Origin: Arthrobacter sp. 31Y
GTDB lineage: Bacteria; Actinomycetota; Actinomycetes; Actinomycetales; Micrococcaceae
Reading direction: 5' to 3'
Length of the DNA: 64,000 nt
Assembly (NCBI RefSeq): GCF_000526335.1
Contig: NZ_JAFW01000001.1
Location: 3,534,001 to 3,598,000 of the forward strand
A program made the position numbers and the translations under genes. Below are positions 1-8,699 of this stretch, one piece after another (the stretch's first letter is position 1; every line of letters starts with the position of its first letter). Under the pieces are notes generated by a model, which ran no database searches, was not told the origin of the DNA, and saw only the letters and a program-made list of their open reading frames with translations.

Positions 1-528
1 GACTTCCGCCACGTGCACCACTCCACGTTGGAAGACAAGGATGCAGCTGACCCGTTGGAGGCCAAGGCCAAGGCCCAGGACCTCAACTACGTCAAGCTGG
101 ACGGCGAAGTTGGCATCATCGGCAACGGCGCCGGTCTTGTGATGTCCACCCTCGACGTCGTTGCTTACGCCGGCGAGAACCACGGCAACGTGAAGCCCGC
201 CAACTTCCTGGACATCGGCGGTGGAGCTTCCGCTGAGGTCATGGCCAACGGCCTCGACGTCATCCTGGGCGACGCTCAGGTCAAGAGCGTGTTCGTGAAC
301 GTCTTCGGCGGCATCACCGCTTGTGACGCTGTGGCAAAGGGCATTGTCGGTGCACTGGCTGAGCTCGGTTCCTCCGCGAACAAGCCGCTGGTAGTTCGCC
401 TCGACGGCAACAACGTTGAGGAAGGCCGCCGCATCCTGACCGAGGCCAACCACCCGCTGGTTACCCTGGCCGCCACCATGGACGAGGGCGCCGACAAGGC
501 CGCCGAGCTCGCCAACGCAGCTAAGTAA
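1..528 (+). CDS. sucC: Succinyl-CoA synthetase beta subunit (3' part)
   Basis: C-terminal 175 residues of the ADP/GDP-forming succinyl-CoA ligase beta chain, which makes succinate and NTP from succinyl-CoA in the TCA cycle. The reading frame is open from base 1, so the gene starts upstream of the window (family length is about 390 residues). The visible part is the CoA-ligase-like domain, with the family motifs [10 protein letters not shown] and [13 protein letters not shown], where the loop grips the phosphate next to the alpha subunit. The stop TAA is 11 bases before sucD, so the two subunits are co-transcribed. Confidence 0.97.
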   Translation, partial: DFRHVHHSTLEDKDAADPLEAKAKAQDLNYVKLDGEVGIIGNGAGLVMSTLDVVAYAGENHGNVKPANFLDIGGGASAEVMANGLDVILGDAQVKSVFVNVFGGITACDAVAKGIVGALAELGSSANKPLVVRLDGNNVEEGRRILTEANHPLVTLAATMDEGADKAAELANAAK

Positions 529-539
529 AGGGACGCGAC

Positions 540-1442
540 ATGTCTATCTACCTCAACAAGGACTCCAAAGTCATCGTTCAGGGCATCACCGGCGGCGAAG
601 GCACCAAGCACACCGCCCTCATGCTCAAGGCCGGCACCAACATTGTTGGTGGCGTCAACGCCCGCAAAGCCGGCACCACGGTTCTGCACGGCGACAAGGA
701 AATCAACGTCTTCGGCACCGTCAAGGAAGCCATCGCTGAAACCGGCGCAGACGTCTCCATCGTCTTCGTTCCGCCGGCATTCACCAAGGACGCCGTTGTT
801 GAAGCCATCGAAGCCGGCATCGGCCTCGTTGTAGTCATCACCGAAGGCGTTCCGGTTCAGGACTCCGCCGAATTCTGGGCACTCGCCCAGTCCAAGGTGG
901 ACGCAGACGGCAAGCAGGTCACCCGTATCATCGGACCGAACTGCCCCGGCATCATCACCCCGGGCGAAGCCCTGGTTGGCATCACCCCGGCGAACATCAC
1001 GGGCAAGGGTCCCATCGGCCTGGTCTCCAAGTCTGGTACCTTGACGTACCAGATGATGTACGAACTTCGCGACCTCGGCTTCTCCACCGCAATCGGCATC
1101 GGTGGCGACCCCGTCATCGGCACCACGCACATCGACGCCTTGGCTGCGTTCGAAGCTGACCCGGAGACCAAGGCAATCGTCATGATCGGCGAAATCGGTG
1201 GCGACGCTGAAGAGCGCGCAGCCGACTTCATCAAGGCCAACGTCACCAAGCCGGTTGTTGGCTACGTTGCCGGCTTCACGGCTCCCGAGGGCAAGACCAT
1301 GGGCCACGCAGGCGCCATCGTGTCAGGCTCCGCGGGTACCGCGCAGGCCAAGAAGGAAGCTCTCGAAGCCGCAGGCGTGAAGGTCGGCAAGACGCCGTCC
1401 GAGACCGCCACGCTGCTGCGCGAAGTTTTCGCAACGCTCTAA
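540..1442 (+). CDS. sucD: Succinyl-CoA synthetase alpha subunit
   Basis: 300-residue alpha subunit, full family length. It binds CoA in an N-terminal Rossmann domain ([11 protein letters not shown] near residue 17) and carries the phosphohistidine: the GHAGAI motif places the active-site His at residue 256. The segment [12 protein letters not shown] is also family-typical. A purine-rich site (AAAGGGA) sits about 7 bases before the ATG. It is the last gene of the sucCD operon and is followed by a strong hairpin. Confidence 0.98.
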   Translation: MSIYLNKDSKVIVQGITGGEGTKHTALMLKAGTNIVGGVNARKAGTTVLHGDKEINVFGTVKEAIAETGADVSIVFVPPAFTKDAVVEAIEAGIGLVVVITEGVPVQDSAEFWALAQSKVDADGKQVTRIIGPNCPGIITPGEALVGITPANITGKGPIGLVSKSGTLTYQMMYELRDLGFSTAIGIGGDPVIGTTHIDALAAFEADPETKAIVMIGEIGGDAEERAADFIKANVTKPVVGYVAGFTAPEGKTMGHAGAIVSGSAGTAQAKKEALEAAGVKVGKTPSETATLLREVFATL

Positions 1443-1454
1443 GCTTCACAAAAG

Positions 1455-1517
1455 CAACGCGGGGTCACTTACGGCCCGTTCCAAGCACCGGAACGGGCCC
1501 AAAGTGACCCCGCGTTG
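1455..1517. terminator. Long perfect hairpin between convergent sucD and the PIG-L gene
   Basis: A 16-base arm at 1455-1470 is perfectly complementary to 1502-1517. Inside it is a second perfect 10-base stem (1473-1482 with 1490-1499) around a 7-base loop. The nearly continuous 26-pair stem lies between two convergent genes and could end transcription from both sides, although no long T run follows. The extreme length and two-segment design differ from a simple intrinsic terminator, so it may belong to a dispersed palindromic repeat family. Confidence 0.75.
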
Positions 1518-1591
1518 TTGGTTTAACATGGCTGACGCGGGCCGAAGAGTCTGGGGGAAAACTCCGACCCGCGCCAGGTCAAGGGGGCCGG

Positions 1592-4510
1592 CTAGGTGAT
1601 GATCTTCAACGCCTGCCAACCGGTGCCGAGGCTGATGGGCGGTGCGGTGCTGAACGCTCCGCTGCCCGTCCCCGGGTACAGCCACAGGGTGTCGCCGATG
1701 CGGCCTATGACGTCGTTGCTGCCATCGCCACTGAGGTCGCGGGGCCCGGCTATAGATGTTCTGTTGTCCCAGCCCGTGGAGATCTGTTTCCACTGAAGCC
1801 ATCCGCGGGTTCCATCTCCGGGGTAGAGCCAGAGGGCGCCTGTGTCTGCGCGTCGCGCCAGCACGTCCGCCTTTCCATCTCCATTAAAGTCCCCCGTGCT
1901 CAGAATTGCATTCATCACATTCCAGCCGGTTCCAATGGTGGTCGGTGTCCGCTGACCTCCGGTGCCGTTGCCTTCGTAGAGCCTCAGCTCTCCGGTGCTG
2001 CGCCGGGCGATGATATCCGGGATGCCGTCGCCACTGAAGTCGCCGGGTGAGAACAACTGGCTCATGGTGCTCCAGCCCGTGCTGACTTGGACCCGGGCTC
2101 CGAAGCTTCCGGCACCGTCACCCGGGTAGAACCACAGGACGTCGCCGGCGCGGGCCAGCAGATCCGGTTTGCCGTCCTTGTTGAAGTCACCGGGAGTGAT
2201 GGTTTCATTGACGGTGGACCACGCCGGGGCCGCCAAGGCTACCTGCCGTGTCAGGAGGCCGCCTGCGCCGTCGCCCGGGTACAGGTACAGATTGCCGGCG
2301 GTGTCGGAGGCCAGGACATCGGCCTTGCCGTCACCGTTGAAGTCATGGGCCGACGGCGGTCCGGCTGCGGGCACGGTGTACGTCTGGGTGCCCACGGCCG
2401 AAGTGTTACCGGCCGTGTCCACCCCGATGTACTTCAGGTTCAGCGTTGAGGTGCCCATGGAAACCGGTGCCGAATACTTGATGTTCGTGGCCGATTCCGT
2501 GGCCGTGGGCTTGCTGCCATTGGTGGTGTAGTAGATGGCTGCACCCGGCTCATTGACGGAGAGGGTGATGGTGGCCCCGCTGGCCAGTGCCCGGCTGGTG
2601 GGGTTGGCCGTGACCACGGGAGCCGTGGTATCCGGCGGCACCGTGTACGTCTGGGTGACGACGTCGGAGACGTTTCCGGCAGGATCCGTGGCAGAGTATT
2701 TCAGCGTCATCGGACCCGGGCCCTCGAAGGGGATCGGAGCCGAGTACACCACGCCAGCGGTCAGGGGGTCGGACCCGTCCTTGGTGTACTTGATCACCGA
2801 ATTCGTTTCGTTGACGGTGAGGGTGATGGCGGTGCCGGGAGCGTAGGCGCCGCCTGCGGGGTTGGCCGTCACCACAGGCTTGGTCACGTCCGGGCCGGTG
2901 GAATAGACCTGGGTGACCACAGCGGACGGGTTGTTCGCGGTATCTACCGCGAAGTACTTCACGGTCAGCGGCCCGTTTACAGTGAGCGGAGTGGCGTATT
3001 TGCTGCTGGCCGTAGTGGGCGTGGACCCGTCCACGGTGTAGTAGATGGTGGCTGGCTCGTTCGCGGCGAGCGTGACCTTTTGTCCGACGTCGTACGTGCC
3101 GCCGGTGGGGGTGGCTGTGACCACGGGGGCAATAACGTCAGCGGTGATATGCGCTTCGAATTCCGCCAAGCCCACGTTGGTGGTGGTGCCGCTGACGGAG
3201 GTGATGTTGAAGCGCACGGAGCTGACGGTCCTGGCAGGGAAGTTCACCGTCAGTCCTGAGCCGTTGTTGGGCAGGGCCGCAACGGGAACAGTGGTGCCAT
3301 CTGAGAACACAAGATTGCCGCCGGTTACTTGGTCGCTGGGCAGCGGACGGTCAGAGAGCGTCACGGCGTTGATGGTCCGTGCGGGGGAGAAGTTGTATTG
3401 GATCCAGCTGCCGGCTTTGCCACCGTTGCTGACCCATTCGCGGTTGGCATCCATAGGGGTACCCCAGGCATATCCATCCCGCACCTTCTCCGGACTTTGT
3501 CCCGAGGCCTTTTGAGACGACGCGGAGACCGTGGTTCCCGCCGATTTCGCTGCGTTGCCTGTCCATTCAATCGCGGTGATGTATTGCCGTTTGAGCCAGT
3601 CGCTGTAGGGAGTGTCCGGGCAGATATCGCCGCAGAGATACTCGTCGAACTCAGCGAAGCGCCTGAACGTGTTCACCTTGTTGGTGAGGTCAGTCCCTGT
3701 GACGTTCTGGGCGTATTCGTCAATCACGTAGGCGTCGTACGCGGAGGAAGTGTGCGGGCCTGTGTAGGCGCGGGTGGCCAGCTGACCGAATTTTGCTGCC
3801 GCCCAATGGTCGCTGTGGTCATACGGGGTGGTGAAGTTGCCGGTCCAGTCCTGGGTGCGGAACGTGGTCGGTTTGAAGTTGGCCACCAGCCGGTTCAATA
3901 CGCTTTGAAGTTGCGCTTTTGTGTACGTGGCAGATCCATCAACGGGGCGGATGGTGGAGATGCGGCCGTCCCACAGTTTGAGGATGCTCTGGCCGTTGTA
4001 GCGGGTTGTGCCGTTCCCGTTGGGAAAGCCGTCCGGAAGCCGCAGGAAAACTACCGATACATTCGGAGCCGCATTGAGGGTGTGTACGGTCAGGGGTCGC
4101 TCAGGAACGCCGGCGTCCGAGGCCGTCCAAGCATTCGCTACCCCGGCCATCATGGCGTAACTGGACCTGATGCCGTCCTCCAGGCCGCCCCAGTAGGACT
4201 GCCCTTCACCGGCTTCCCCCGCGGTGACGTAAATGGTCTGGACGCAGCGCTTGGCCTGGATGTCCCTCATGAAGTCCGGGCTGATGAAGATCAGATCGTC
4301 GTCGGTGTGGGCGACGATCATCTGCGCACCGCCGGTCCCCGGGCAAGGCGGCACGGCCGCCGAGGCGGGCAGGGCCGCACCGAAGACAAGTGATGAAAGG
4401 GCAACAGAAAGGCCCAGCAGGAATCCGAGGATTCGCCGGGCTAATGAACGGGTGGTGATGAGTTGTAGTCGGGTAGGACGACGTGCGTATTTTGGACGGT
4501 CCACAACCAT
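1592..4510 (-). CDS. Secreted PIG-L (LmbE-like) deacetylase with sugar-binding and FG-GAP repeats
   Basis: 972 residues from the ATG at 4510, chosen because GAGGAG stands 2-3 bases upstream; an in-frame start 36 bases earlier lacks such a site. A twin-Arg-containing N-terminus and hydrophobic stretch ending in ASA form a signal peptide. Domains: PIG-L deacetylase (about 60-300) with metal motif AHTDDD near residue 67 and a later HSDH; a galactose-binding-like beta-sandwich (about 310-465); three Ig-like chitobiase C-terminal-type repeats (TPTGGTYDVG, YYTVDGSTPT; about 465-730); five FG-GAP/VCBS repeats with DFNGDGKAD-type calcium loops (about 735-972). PIG-L enzymes remove N-acetyl groups from GlcNAc-type sugars using zinc. 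The substrate here is unknown; an extracellular or cell-wall glycan is likely. The usual AHPDDE motif is changed to AHTDDD. Confidence 0.85.
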   Translation of the reverse strand: MVVDRPKYARRPTRLQLITTRSLARRILGFLLGLSVALSSLVFGAALPASAAVPPCPGTGGAQMIVAHTDDDLIFISPDFMRDIQAKRCVQTIYVTAGEAGEGQSYWGGLEDGIRSSYAMMAGVANAWTASDAGVPERPLTVHTLNAAPNVSVVFLRLPDGFPNGNGTTRYNGQSILKLWDGRISTIRPVDGSATYTKAQLQSVLNRLVANFKPTTFRTQDWTGNFTTPYDHSDHWAAAKFGQLATRAYTGPHTSSAYDAYVIDEYAQNVTGTDLTNKVNTFRRFAEFDEYLCGDICPDTPYSDWLKRQYITAIEWTGNAAKSAGTTVSASSQKASGQSPEKVRDGYAWGTPMDANREWVSNGGKAGSWIQYNFSPARTINAVTLSDRPLPSDQVTGGNLVFSDGTTVPVAALPNNGSGLTVNFPARTVSSVRFNITSVSGTTTNVGLAEFEAHITADVIAPVVTATPTGGTYDVGQKVTLAANEPATIYYTVDGSTPTTASSKYATPLTVNGPLTVKYFAVDTANNPSAVVTQVYSTGPDVTKPVVTANPAGGAYAPGTAITLTVNETNSVIKYTKDGSDPLTAGVVYSAPIPFEGPGPMTLKYSATDPAGNVSDVVTQTYTVPPDTTAPVVTANPTSRALASGATITLSVNEPGAAIYYTTNGSKPTATESATNIKYSAPVSMGTSTLNLKYIGVDTAGNTSAVGTQTYTVPAAGPPSAHDFNGDGKADVLASDTAGNLYLYPGDGAGGLLTRQVALAAPAWSTVNETITPGDFNKDGKPDLLARAGDVLWFYPGDGAGSFGARVQVSTGWSTMSQLFSPGDFSGDGIPDIIARRSTGELRLYEGNGTGGQRTPTTIGTGWNVMNAILSTGDFNGDGKADVLARRADTGALWLYPGDGTRGWLQWKQISTGWDNRTSIAGPRDLSGDGSNDVIGRIGDTLWLYPGTGSGAFSTAPPISLGTGWQALKIIT

Positions 4511-4642
4511 GCTCCTCGAGCAGATGTTGGGCCCCCCAGCCGGCAAACTTACGACGCCCCCTGGACGTCATGTCGAATTGAGATATTCACTGCTCCGACT
4601 TTCCTCCGACCGATAAGCGGTGTGAAAGCGATGCAGTGAGCG

Positions 4643-5434
4643 CTACTGTACTCCCGCGGACGGGCCGTGGGTAGGGTTCCGGCAAACATCCACAAATTTC
4701 TTGAAGGGCCGCAAGCGATCGGCGTCGGGCAATTGGGAGGCCTCCGGATGCCATTGAACCGAAACCACCCACCGCGAAGGGTCTTCCAGGGCTTCCACGG
4801 TTCCATCGTCCGCGATGGCAGTGACCAAGAGGCCTTCGCCCACCCGTGCCACGGCCTGATGATGTCCGGAGGCGATCGTGATAGTGCTCGCATCAGGTGA
4901 TCCATACAGCCCTCCGGCCTTGGAACCGGCCGTCAGGAGAACGTCATGCCAGGCCCATTCGCCAGCCTCGGGATGGTGCGGATCCAAGCCGTTGTGATTC
5001 ACCGCTGAGGCCGCCATGTCCTGGATCAGTGTTCCTCCGTAGAGGACGTTCAGCAGTTGGTGGCCGCGGCAGACGCCCAACAGCGGCAGGCCGGCGTCGA
5101 TGGTTGCCCGGGCAACGTCCATGTCCAGGTGGTCCTGCTCAGGGTTCACATCGTAAAGGGACTCGTCAGGGTCCTGCCCATAGAGGCGTGGGTTGATGTC
5201 GCCGCCTCCCGGCAGCAACACGCCGTCGAGCGTTTGCATCTCGATGGCCAACCGTCCGGCGCTGTCTGCGGAAACCGGAGTCAGCAACACCGGTTGTGCG
5301 CCAGCTTCCCGCAACAGGTCCACGATGTACGTAAAGAGCCGGTTGGCTTCACCCACACGGGAATCGGGCGTGTCAGAACTGCTCAGACGAATCGGAACGC
5401 CGATGCGCGGACGAACAACTTCTGAACTCTTCAT
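4643..5434 (-). CDS. Class I glutamine amidotransferase-like peptidase C26 (gamma-Glu-GABA hydrolase type)
   Basis: 263 residues, matching the PuuD/peptidase C26 family that hydrolyses gamma-glutamyl bonds, for example gamma-glutamyl-GABA in putrescine breakdown. The nucleophile elbow GVCRGHQLLNV gives Cys122, the catalytic His lies in WHPEAS near residue 230, and LPGGGDINP is the family signature near residue 75. No signal peptide, so cytoplasmic. It stands alone between the PIG-L gene and a divergent LOG gene. The ribosome site before the ATG is weak. A role in polyamine or gamma-glutamyl amine use fits the family, and the agmatinase genes lie only 11 kb away, but the real substrate is not shown. 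Confidence 0.85.
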   Translation of the reverse strand: MKSSEVVRPRIGVPIRLSSSDTPDSRVGEANRLFTYIVDLLREAGAQPVLLTPVSADSAGRLAIEMQTLDGVLLPGGGDINPRLYGQDPDESLYDVNPEQDHLDMDVARATIDAGLPLLGVCRGHQLLNVLYGGTLIQDMAASAVNHNGLDPHHPEAGEWAWHDVLLTAGSKAGGLYGSPDASTITIASGHHQAVARVGEGLLVTAIADDGTVEALEDPSRWVVSVQWHPEASQLPDADRLRPFKKFVDVCRNPTHGPSAGVQ

Positions 5435-5510
5435 GCTTCATGATGCACCGTGCTGCGGCCCCGCACCCAAACACCCGGCCGCGGGGCCGACGCACCACTA
5501 CGCTGAAAAC

Positions 5511-6644
5511 ATGAATCGCTCCGGAGCTTTGAACCCGAGTCCGCGAACGCTCGACGTCGAAAGCGTGACCCACTTCCGCCATCTGGTCAGTGCTGGTGCC
5601 GGCTCCATGAAAGGTTGGCACGCGCAGTCGCTGGACCTGCGAGGCCACTCACGGGACCTCAAAGCCCTGAACCCCGAAGGTGCGATCTTCCTGGGCTGCA
5701 CCTTCGATGACGGGGTGGAAGAAAGCCTCCGCCGGCGGGGAGCGCTCATCTTCCCCAAGCTTCACAATGTGCCGTTCAACCCCTACCGAAGCGGTGTCTA
5801 CACTGCCGATGAACTGTACCCGGACATTTCCTCCACAGAATACGAATCCACCCTCGACGCCCGCGTCTATCAATGGAGCATCCTGCCCGGACGGCGCGGC
5901 AGCCTAGACGCCACACTCGCCGCAGCCCTCCACGATCATGCAATCGGCGACGCCCTCAACGAGTTACTGGAGCAAGGCGCACTCTCCGGCACCAAGCTGG
6001 TGGGAGTGATGGGCGGGCACGCAGCACAGCGAGGGACCAAAGAATTCGCAGACGCCGCACTGCTGGGACGGTTGCTGGCCCGGGCCGGCTTTAGCGTCGC
6101 CACGGGCGGGGGCCCCGGCGCCATGGAAGCGGCCAACCTTGGTGCCTACCTCAGCGGACTGCCCGACGCCGACGCTACCGCCGCGCTTGAAGCGCTCGCC
6201 GCAGTGCCTGGGTTCAGGCCCTCGGTGACGGCCTGGGCGCGGCAAGCAGCCGCCGTCGTCGAACGTTATCCGGACGGTACTCCGACGCTCGGTATTCCCA
6301 CGTGGTTTTACGGCCACGAACCACCCAACCTGTTCGCCACCCACATCGCCAAGTACTTCGCCAACGCGGTACGTGAAGCCATCCTGCTGGAGCTCTGCAA
6401 CGGCGGGATCGTGTTCCTCCCGGGCGCGGCAGGAACAGTGCAGGAGATCTTCCAGGATGCCTGCGAGAACTACTACGGCGCTCCGGAGACCATCACGCCC
6501 ATGGTGCTGGTGGGACGTGAACACTGGGAACGGACTTTTCCCGCCTGGCCCATGCTGCAGAGCCTCGCGGCCGGAAAGTCGATGGCAGAGAAGATCTTCC
6601 TGGTGGACACCATGGAGGATGCTCTCGCAGTGGTTGCCGGATAG
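5511..6644 (+). CDS. LOG-family Rossmann-fold nucleotide-binding protein (putative)
   Basis: 377 residues from ATG 5511; the longer open frame to 5193 would run into the divergent peptidase gene, so I reject that start. The central part has the LOG/lysine-decarboxylase-like fold: GVMGGHA, then ATGGGPGAMEAANLG, then LPGAAGTVQEIFQ. In true LOG proteins (cytokinin riboside 5'-monophosphate phosphoribohydrolases) the last motif is PGGxGTxxE; here the second Gly is Ala, though the catalytic Glu is kept. It has about 130 extra N-terminal residues and an extra helical segment compared with short LOG proteins. Nucleotide binding is likely; nucleotide 5'-monophosphate nucleosidase activity is possible. 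It converges on the metalloprotease gene with only 4 bases between stops. Confidence 0.75.
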   Translation: MNRSGALNPSPRTLDVESVTHFRHLVSAGAGSMKGWHAQSLDLRGHSRDLKALNPEGAIFLGCTFDDGVEESLRRRGALIFPKLHNVPFNPYRSGVYTADELYPDISSTEYESTLDARVYQWSILPGRRGSLDATLAAALHDHAIGDALNELLEQGALSGTKLVGVMGGHAAQRGTKEFADAALLGRLLARAGFSVATGGGPGAMEAANLGAYLSGLPDADATAALEALAAVPGFRPSVTAWARQAAAVVERYPDGTPTLGIPTWFYGHEPPNLFATHIAKYFANAVREAILLELCNGGIVFLPGAAGTVQEIFQDACENYYGAPETITPMVLVGREHWERTFPAWPMLQSLAAGKSMAEKIFLVDTMEDALAVVAG

Positions 6645-6648
6645 GACT

Positions 6649-7650
6649 TCAGAAGTCCTTACTGCAAGGACCCGTGCCGAGCTGGGCCAGGCCCGTGAGG
6701 TCGCCGGCAGCGTATCCGCGCACCCAGGAAGCTTGATCGAACATGAGCTGCCGGGGATCGTCCACATGGTCCAGGCCCAGGAGGTGCCCGAGCTCGTGCA
6801 TGATCACGGCTACGCCGATTTCTTCTCCGCTGGGGGCGTTCACGATCTCAGCGAACTGTGGCGCATCCAAGGACACCGTCCCGGTGACGTAAGCCTTATA
6901 GCCGTTGCTGAGGCCAACGGAGGAACTTCCGCCAAGGCCCACGGTCTGCCCGGTGAGGCGTGGCACCTGCTCGGGGGTGCTCCACGCAATGAGGACAGGG
7001 GCCCAACGGTCCCCGTACCTTTCGGGCTGGTATCCGGACCTGGTGGGGGAGGGAACTTCGGAACTGGGGCCGTCGTAGATGAACCTCAATCCCGTGGCTG
7101 CTTCAGCCTGTTCCACGGCCTCTTCCACCAAGGGCTGCCAGGAGTCCGGCGCGAGGTCCGAGTTGACCACATAATGGATGGGCCGGCACGGTGAGTAGGT
7201 CAGCGGGGTTCCGTCTTCCTTGAGGGCCAGGAATTTGTAAGAGGAACTGGTGCGGTTCAATGGCGCCGGTGTCCCGAGCGGCGCGTCCGCTTCCTCAAGC
7301 CCCGGGACAGGGTCCTGGCGCTGGCCGAACGGAACCAGCCCGGGCCGGGGTGCCTGGCTTTGCGTGGAGGGAGAGCCATACAGAAACTGGCGGAGTTCGC
7401 CGCTGAAGTAGGCTCCCGCGCACACAAGCGCGAGAACGCCGAAAAGGAACATGATGGCCACAACGCTGCTGTGCTTGATGGGCGGCCTGACCTGGGGAGG
7501 CTCCGGCGGGCGCTGGAAATGCGGTAGGTACTGAGGGCGAGGGGGATCGGGGTCCGGCCATTTGGGCGACCCGTAAGGTTCCATGGAACCCCCTGACGTG
7601 AAGGCTGCGACGGGAGGTGGGGCGCCGCCGTCGGCCGTACTGGCCAGCAT
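6649..7650 (-). CDS. Membrane-anchored matrixin-type zinc metalloprotease, copy 2
   Basis: 333 residues. A proline-rich N-terminus leads to one membrane helix (VVAIMFLFGVLALVCAGAYF, about residues 65-85), then a linker and an extracytoplasmic protease domain with the metzincin zinc site HELGHLLGLDH. The segment YKFLALKEDGTPLTYSPCRP, followed by a Cys-containing His-Tyr-Val stretch, is shared with the next gene. A second start at 7584 (MEPYGS) has a better AGGGGG site, so the first 22 residues are uncertain. It is 53 bases downstream of a paralogue in the same direction, a tandem duplication. Substrate unknown; the family cleaves extracellular proteins. Confidence 0.82.
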   Translation of the reverse strand: MLASTADGGAPPPVAAFTSGGSMEPYGSPKWPDPDPPRPQYLPHFQRPPEPPQVRPPIKHSSVVAIMFLFGVLALVCAGAYFSGELRQFLYGSPSTQSQAPRPGLVPFGQRQDPVPGLEEADAPLGTPAPLNRTSSSYKFLALKEDGTPLTYSPCRPIHYVVNSDLAPDSWQPLVEEAVEQAEAATGLRFIYDGPSSEVPSPTRSGYQPERYGDRWAPVLIAWSTPEQVPRLTGQTVGLGGSSSVGLSNGYKAYVTGTVSLDAPQFAEIVNAPSGEEIGVAVIMHELGHLLGLDHVDDPRQLMFDQASWVRGYAAGDLTGLAQLGTGPCSKDF

Positions 7651-7703
7651 AAGTCCCGTTCCGCCGGGAGTCCATGGCGGACTTGCCCAACAGCGAAGGG
7701 CGT

Positions 7704-8597
7704 CTAGATGTCCTTGCGGCAGGGCGCCGAGGCAAGAAGATGCAGGCCATTCAGGTCGCCCGCCGCGAGCCCGTCGGGAGCTCCGATTTCCGGGTACATC
7801 AGTTGGATCGGATCATCCACATGATCCAAACCCATCACGTGGCCCAGCTCGTGTTGCATGACTGCCAGGACGTAATCGGCCCCACCGGGACTGGCAAGCA
7901 GCTCCGTTACCTGCGGAGTATCCAGCTCCAGGCTCCCTGTGATGTAACTTTTGGGACCCTTGTCCAGGGAGTACATGGTGCTGCCACCGGTACCGATGAC
8001 GTTGTCCGCCAGGGCAGGTGCTTCCACGGGAGTGGTCCACGAGATCAGCAGGGGAGCCCACCGGTCGCCGTATTTGGCAGGCTGATATGGCTCGCGCCGG
8101 TCAACGGGCAGCTCGTCCGTGGTGCCGTCGTTGATGAACTGGATACCGGACGCTGCCGAAATATTTGCCAAGGCGGTGGCCAGCAGGGCATCGGAACCAG
8201 CAGGTGCGGTGGCATTGTTGACGACGTAATGAAGCGGACGGCAGGGCGAGTAACCTACCGGCGTTCCGTCGTCGTTGGTAGCCAGGAACTTATACGAGTC
8301 GTTGGTGGTTCCGGGCGCCGACGGGGAGGCCAGCGGGGCGTCCGCCTCCTCAAGCCCTGGCGGCGGCGCGTCCAGGGTGCGCGGCGTTTCGGCAACACCG
8401 GGCCCCTTCTGCGGGGCGCCCGGAACGCTCAGGCCCGGGAGCAAGGCGGTGATGCGAGGATCGCCCTGAAGGTACCAACTCACCAGAACGGCCACGACGG
8501 CGGCAACGCCGGCCATGAGGACGCCGCGGAAAACCCGCACGACTGCTCCACTGCGTCGGTGTTTTGGCGCGCGCATTGTTTCCCGCTCCGGGTCCAC
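7704..8597 (-). CDS. Membrane-anchored matrixin-type zinc metalloprotease, copy 1
   Basis: 297 residues from a GTG with GGAG 4 bases upstream. One N-terminal membrane helix (about residues 24-44) is followed by a linker starting PGLEEADAPL, shared word for word with the neighbouring copy. The catalytic domain ends with HELGHVMGLDHVDD, the zinc-binding HExxHxxGxxH motif of matrixins, and a downstream Met (IQLMYPE) that fits the metzincin Met-turn. The two proteases form a tandem pair, likely one operon. Catalytic residues are intact in both copies, so both should be active. Confidence 0.83.
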   Translation of the reverse strand: MDPERETMRAPKHRRSGAVVRVFRGVLMAGVAAVVAVLVSWYLQGDPRITALLPGLSVPGAPQKGPGVAETPRTLDAPPPGLEEADAPLASPSAPGTTNDSYKFLATNDDGTPVGYSPCRPLHYVVNNATAPAGSDALLATALANISAASGIQFINDGTTDELPVDRREPYQPAKYGDRWAPLLISWTTPVEAPALADNVIGTGGSTMYSLDKGPKSYITGSLELDTPQVTELLASPGGADYVLAVMQHELGHVMGLDHVDDPIQLMYPEIGAPDGLAAGDLNGLHLLASAPCRKDI

Positions 8598-8699
8598 GGT
8601 TCTCCATTCCTGATGCCCTGGTCACGCGGGGCAGCGCGGAGGACGAACCAACATTACGGTCTGCGGCGCGAGCCGTCCAAACTTATGAGCCGTCCAAAC

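Noticed and set aside
3329..4393. 354-codon open frame on the plus strand
   Set aside because: Complement of the PIG-L domain; no family signature, while the minus strand shows clear domain motifs.
5193..5510. Upstream extension of the LOG gene
   Set aside because: It would overlap the divergent peptidase gene and its sequence is the complement of that gene's conserved N-terminus; ATG 5511 gives a sensible protein.
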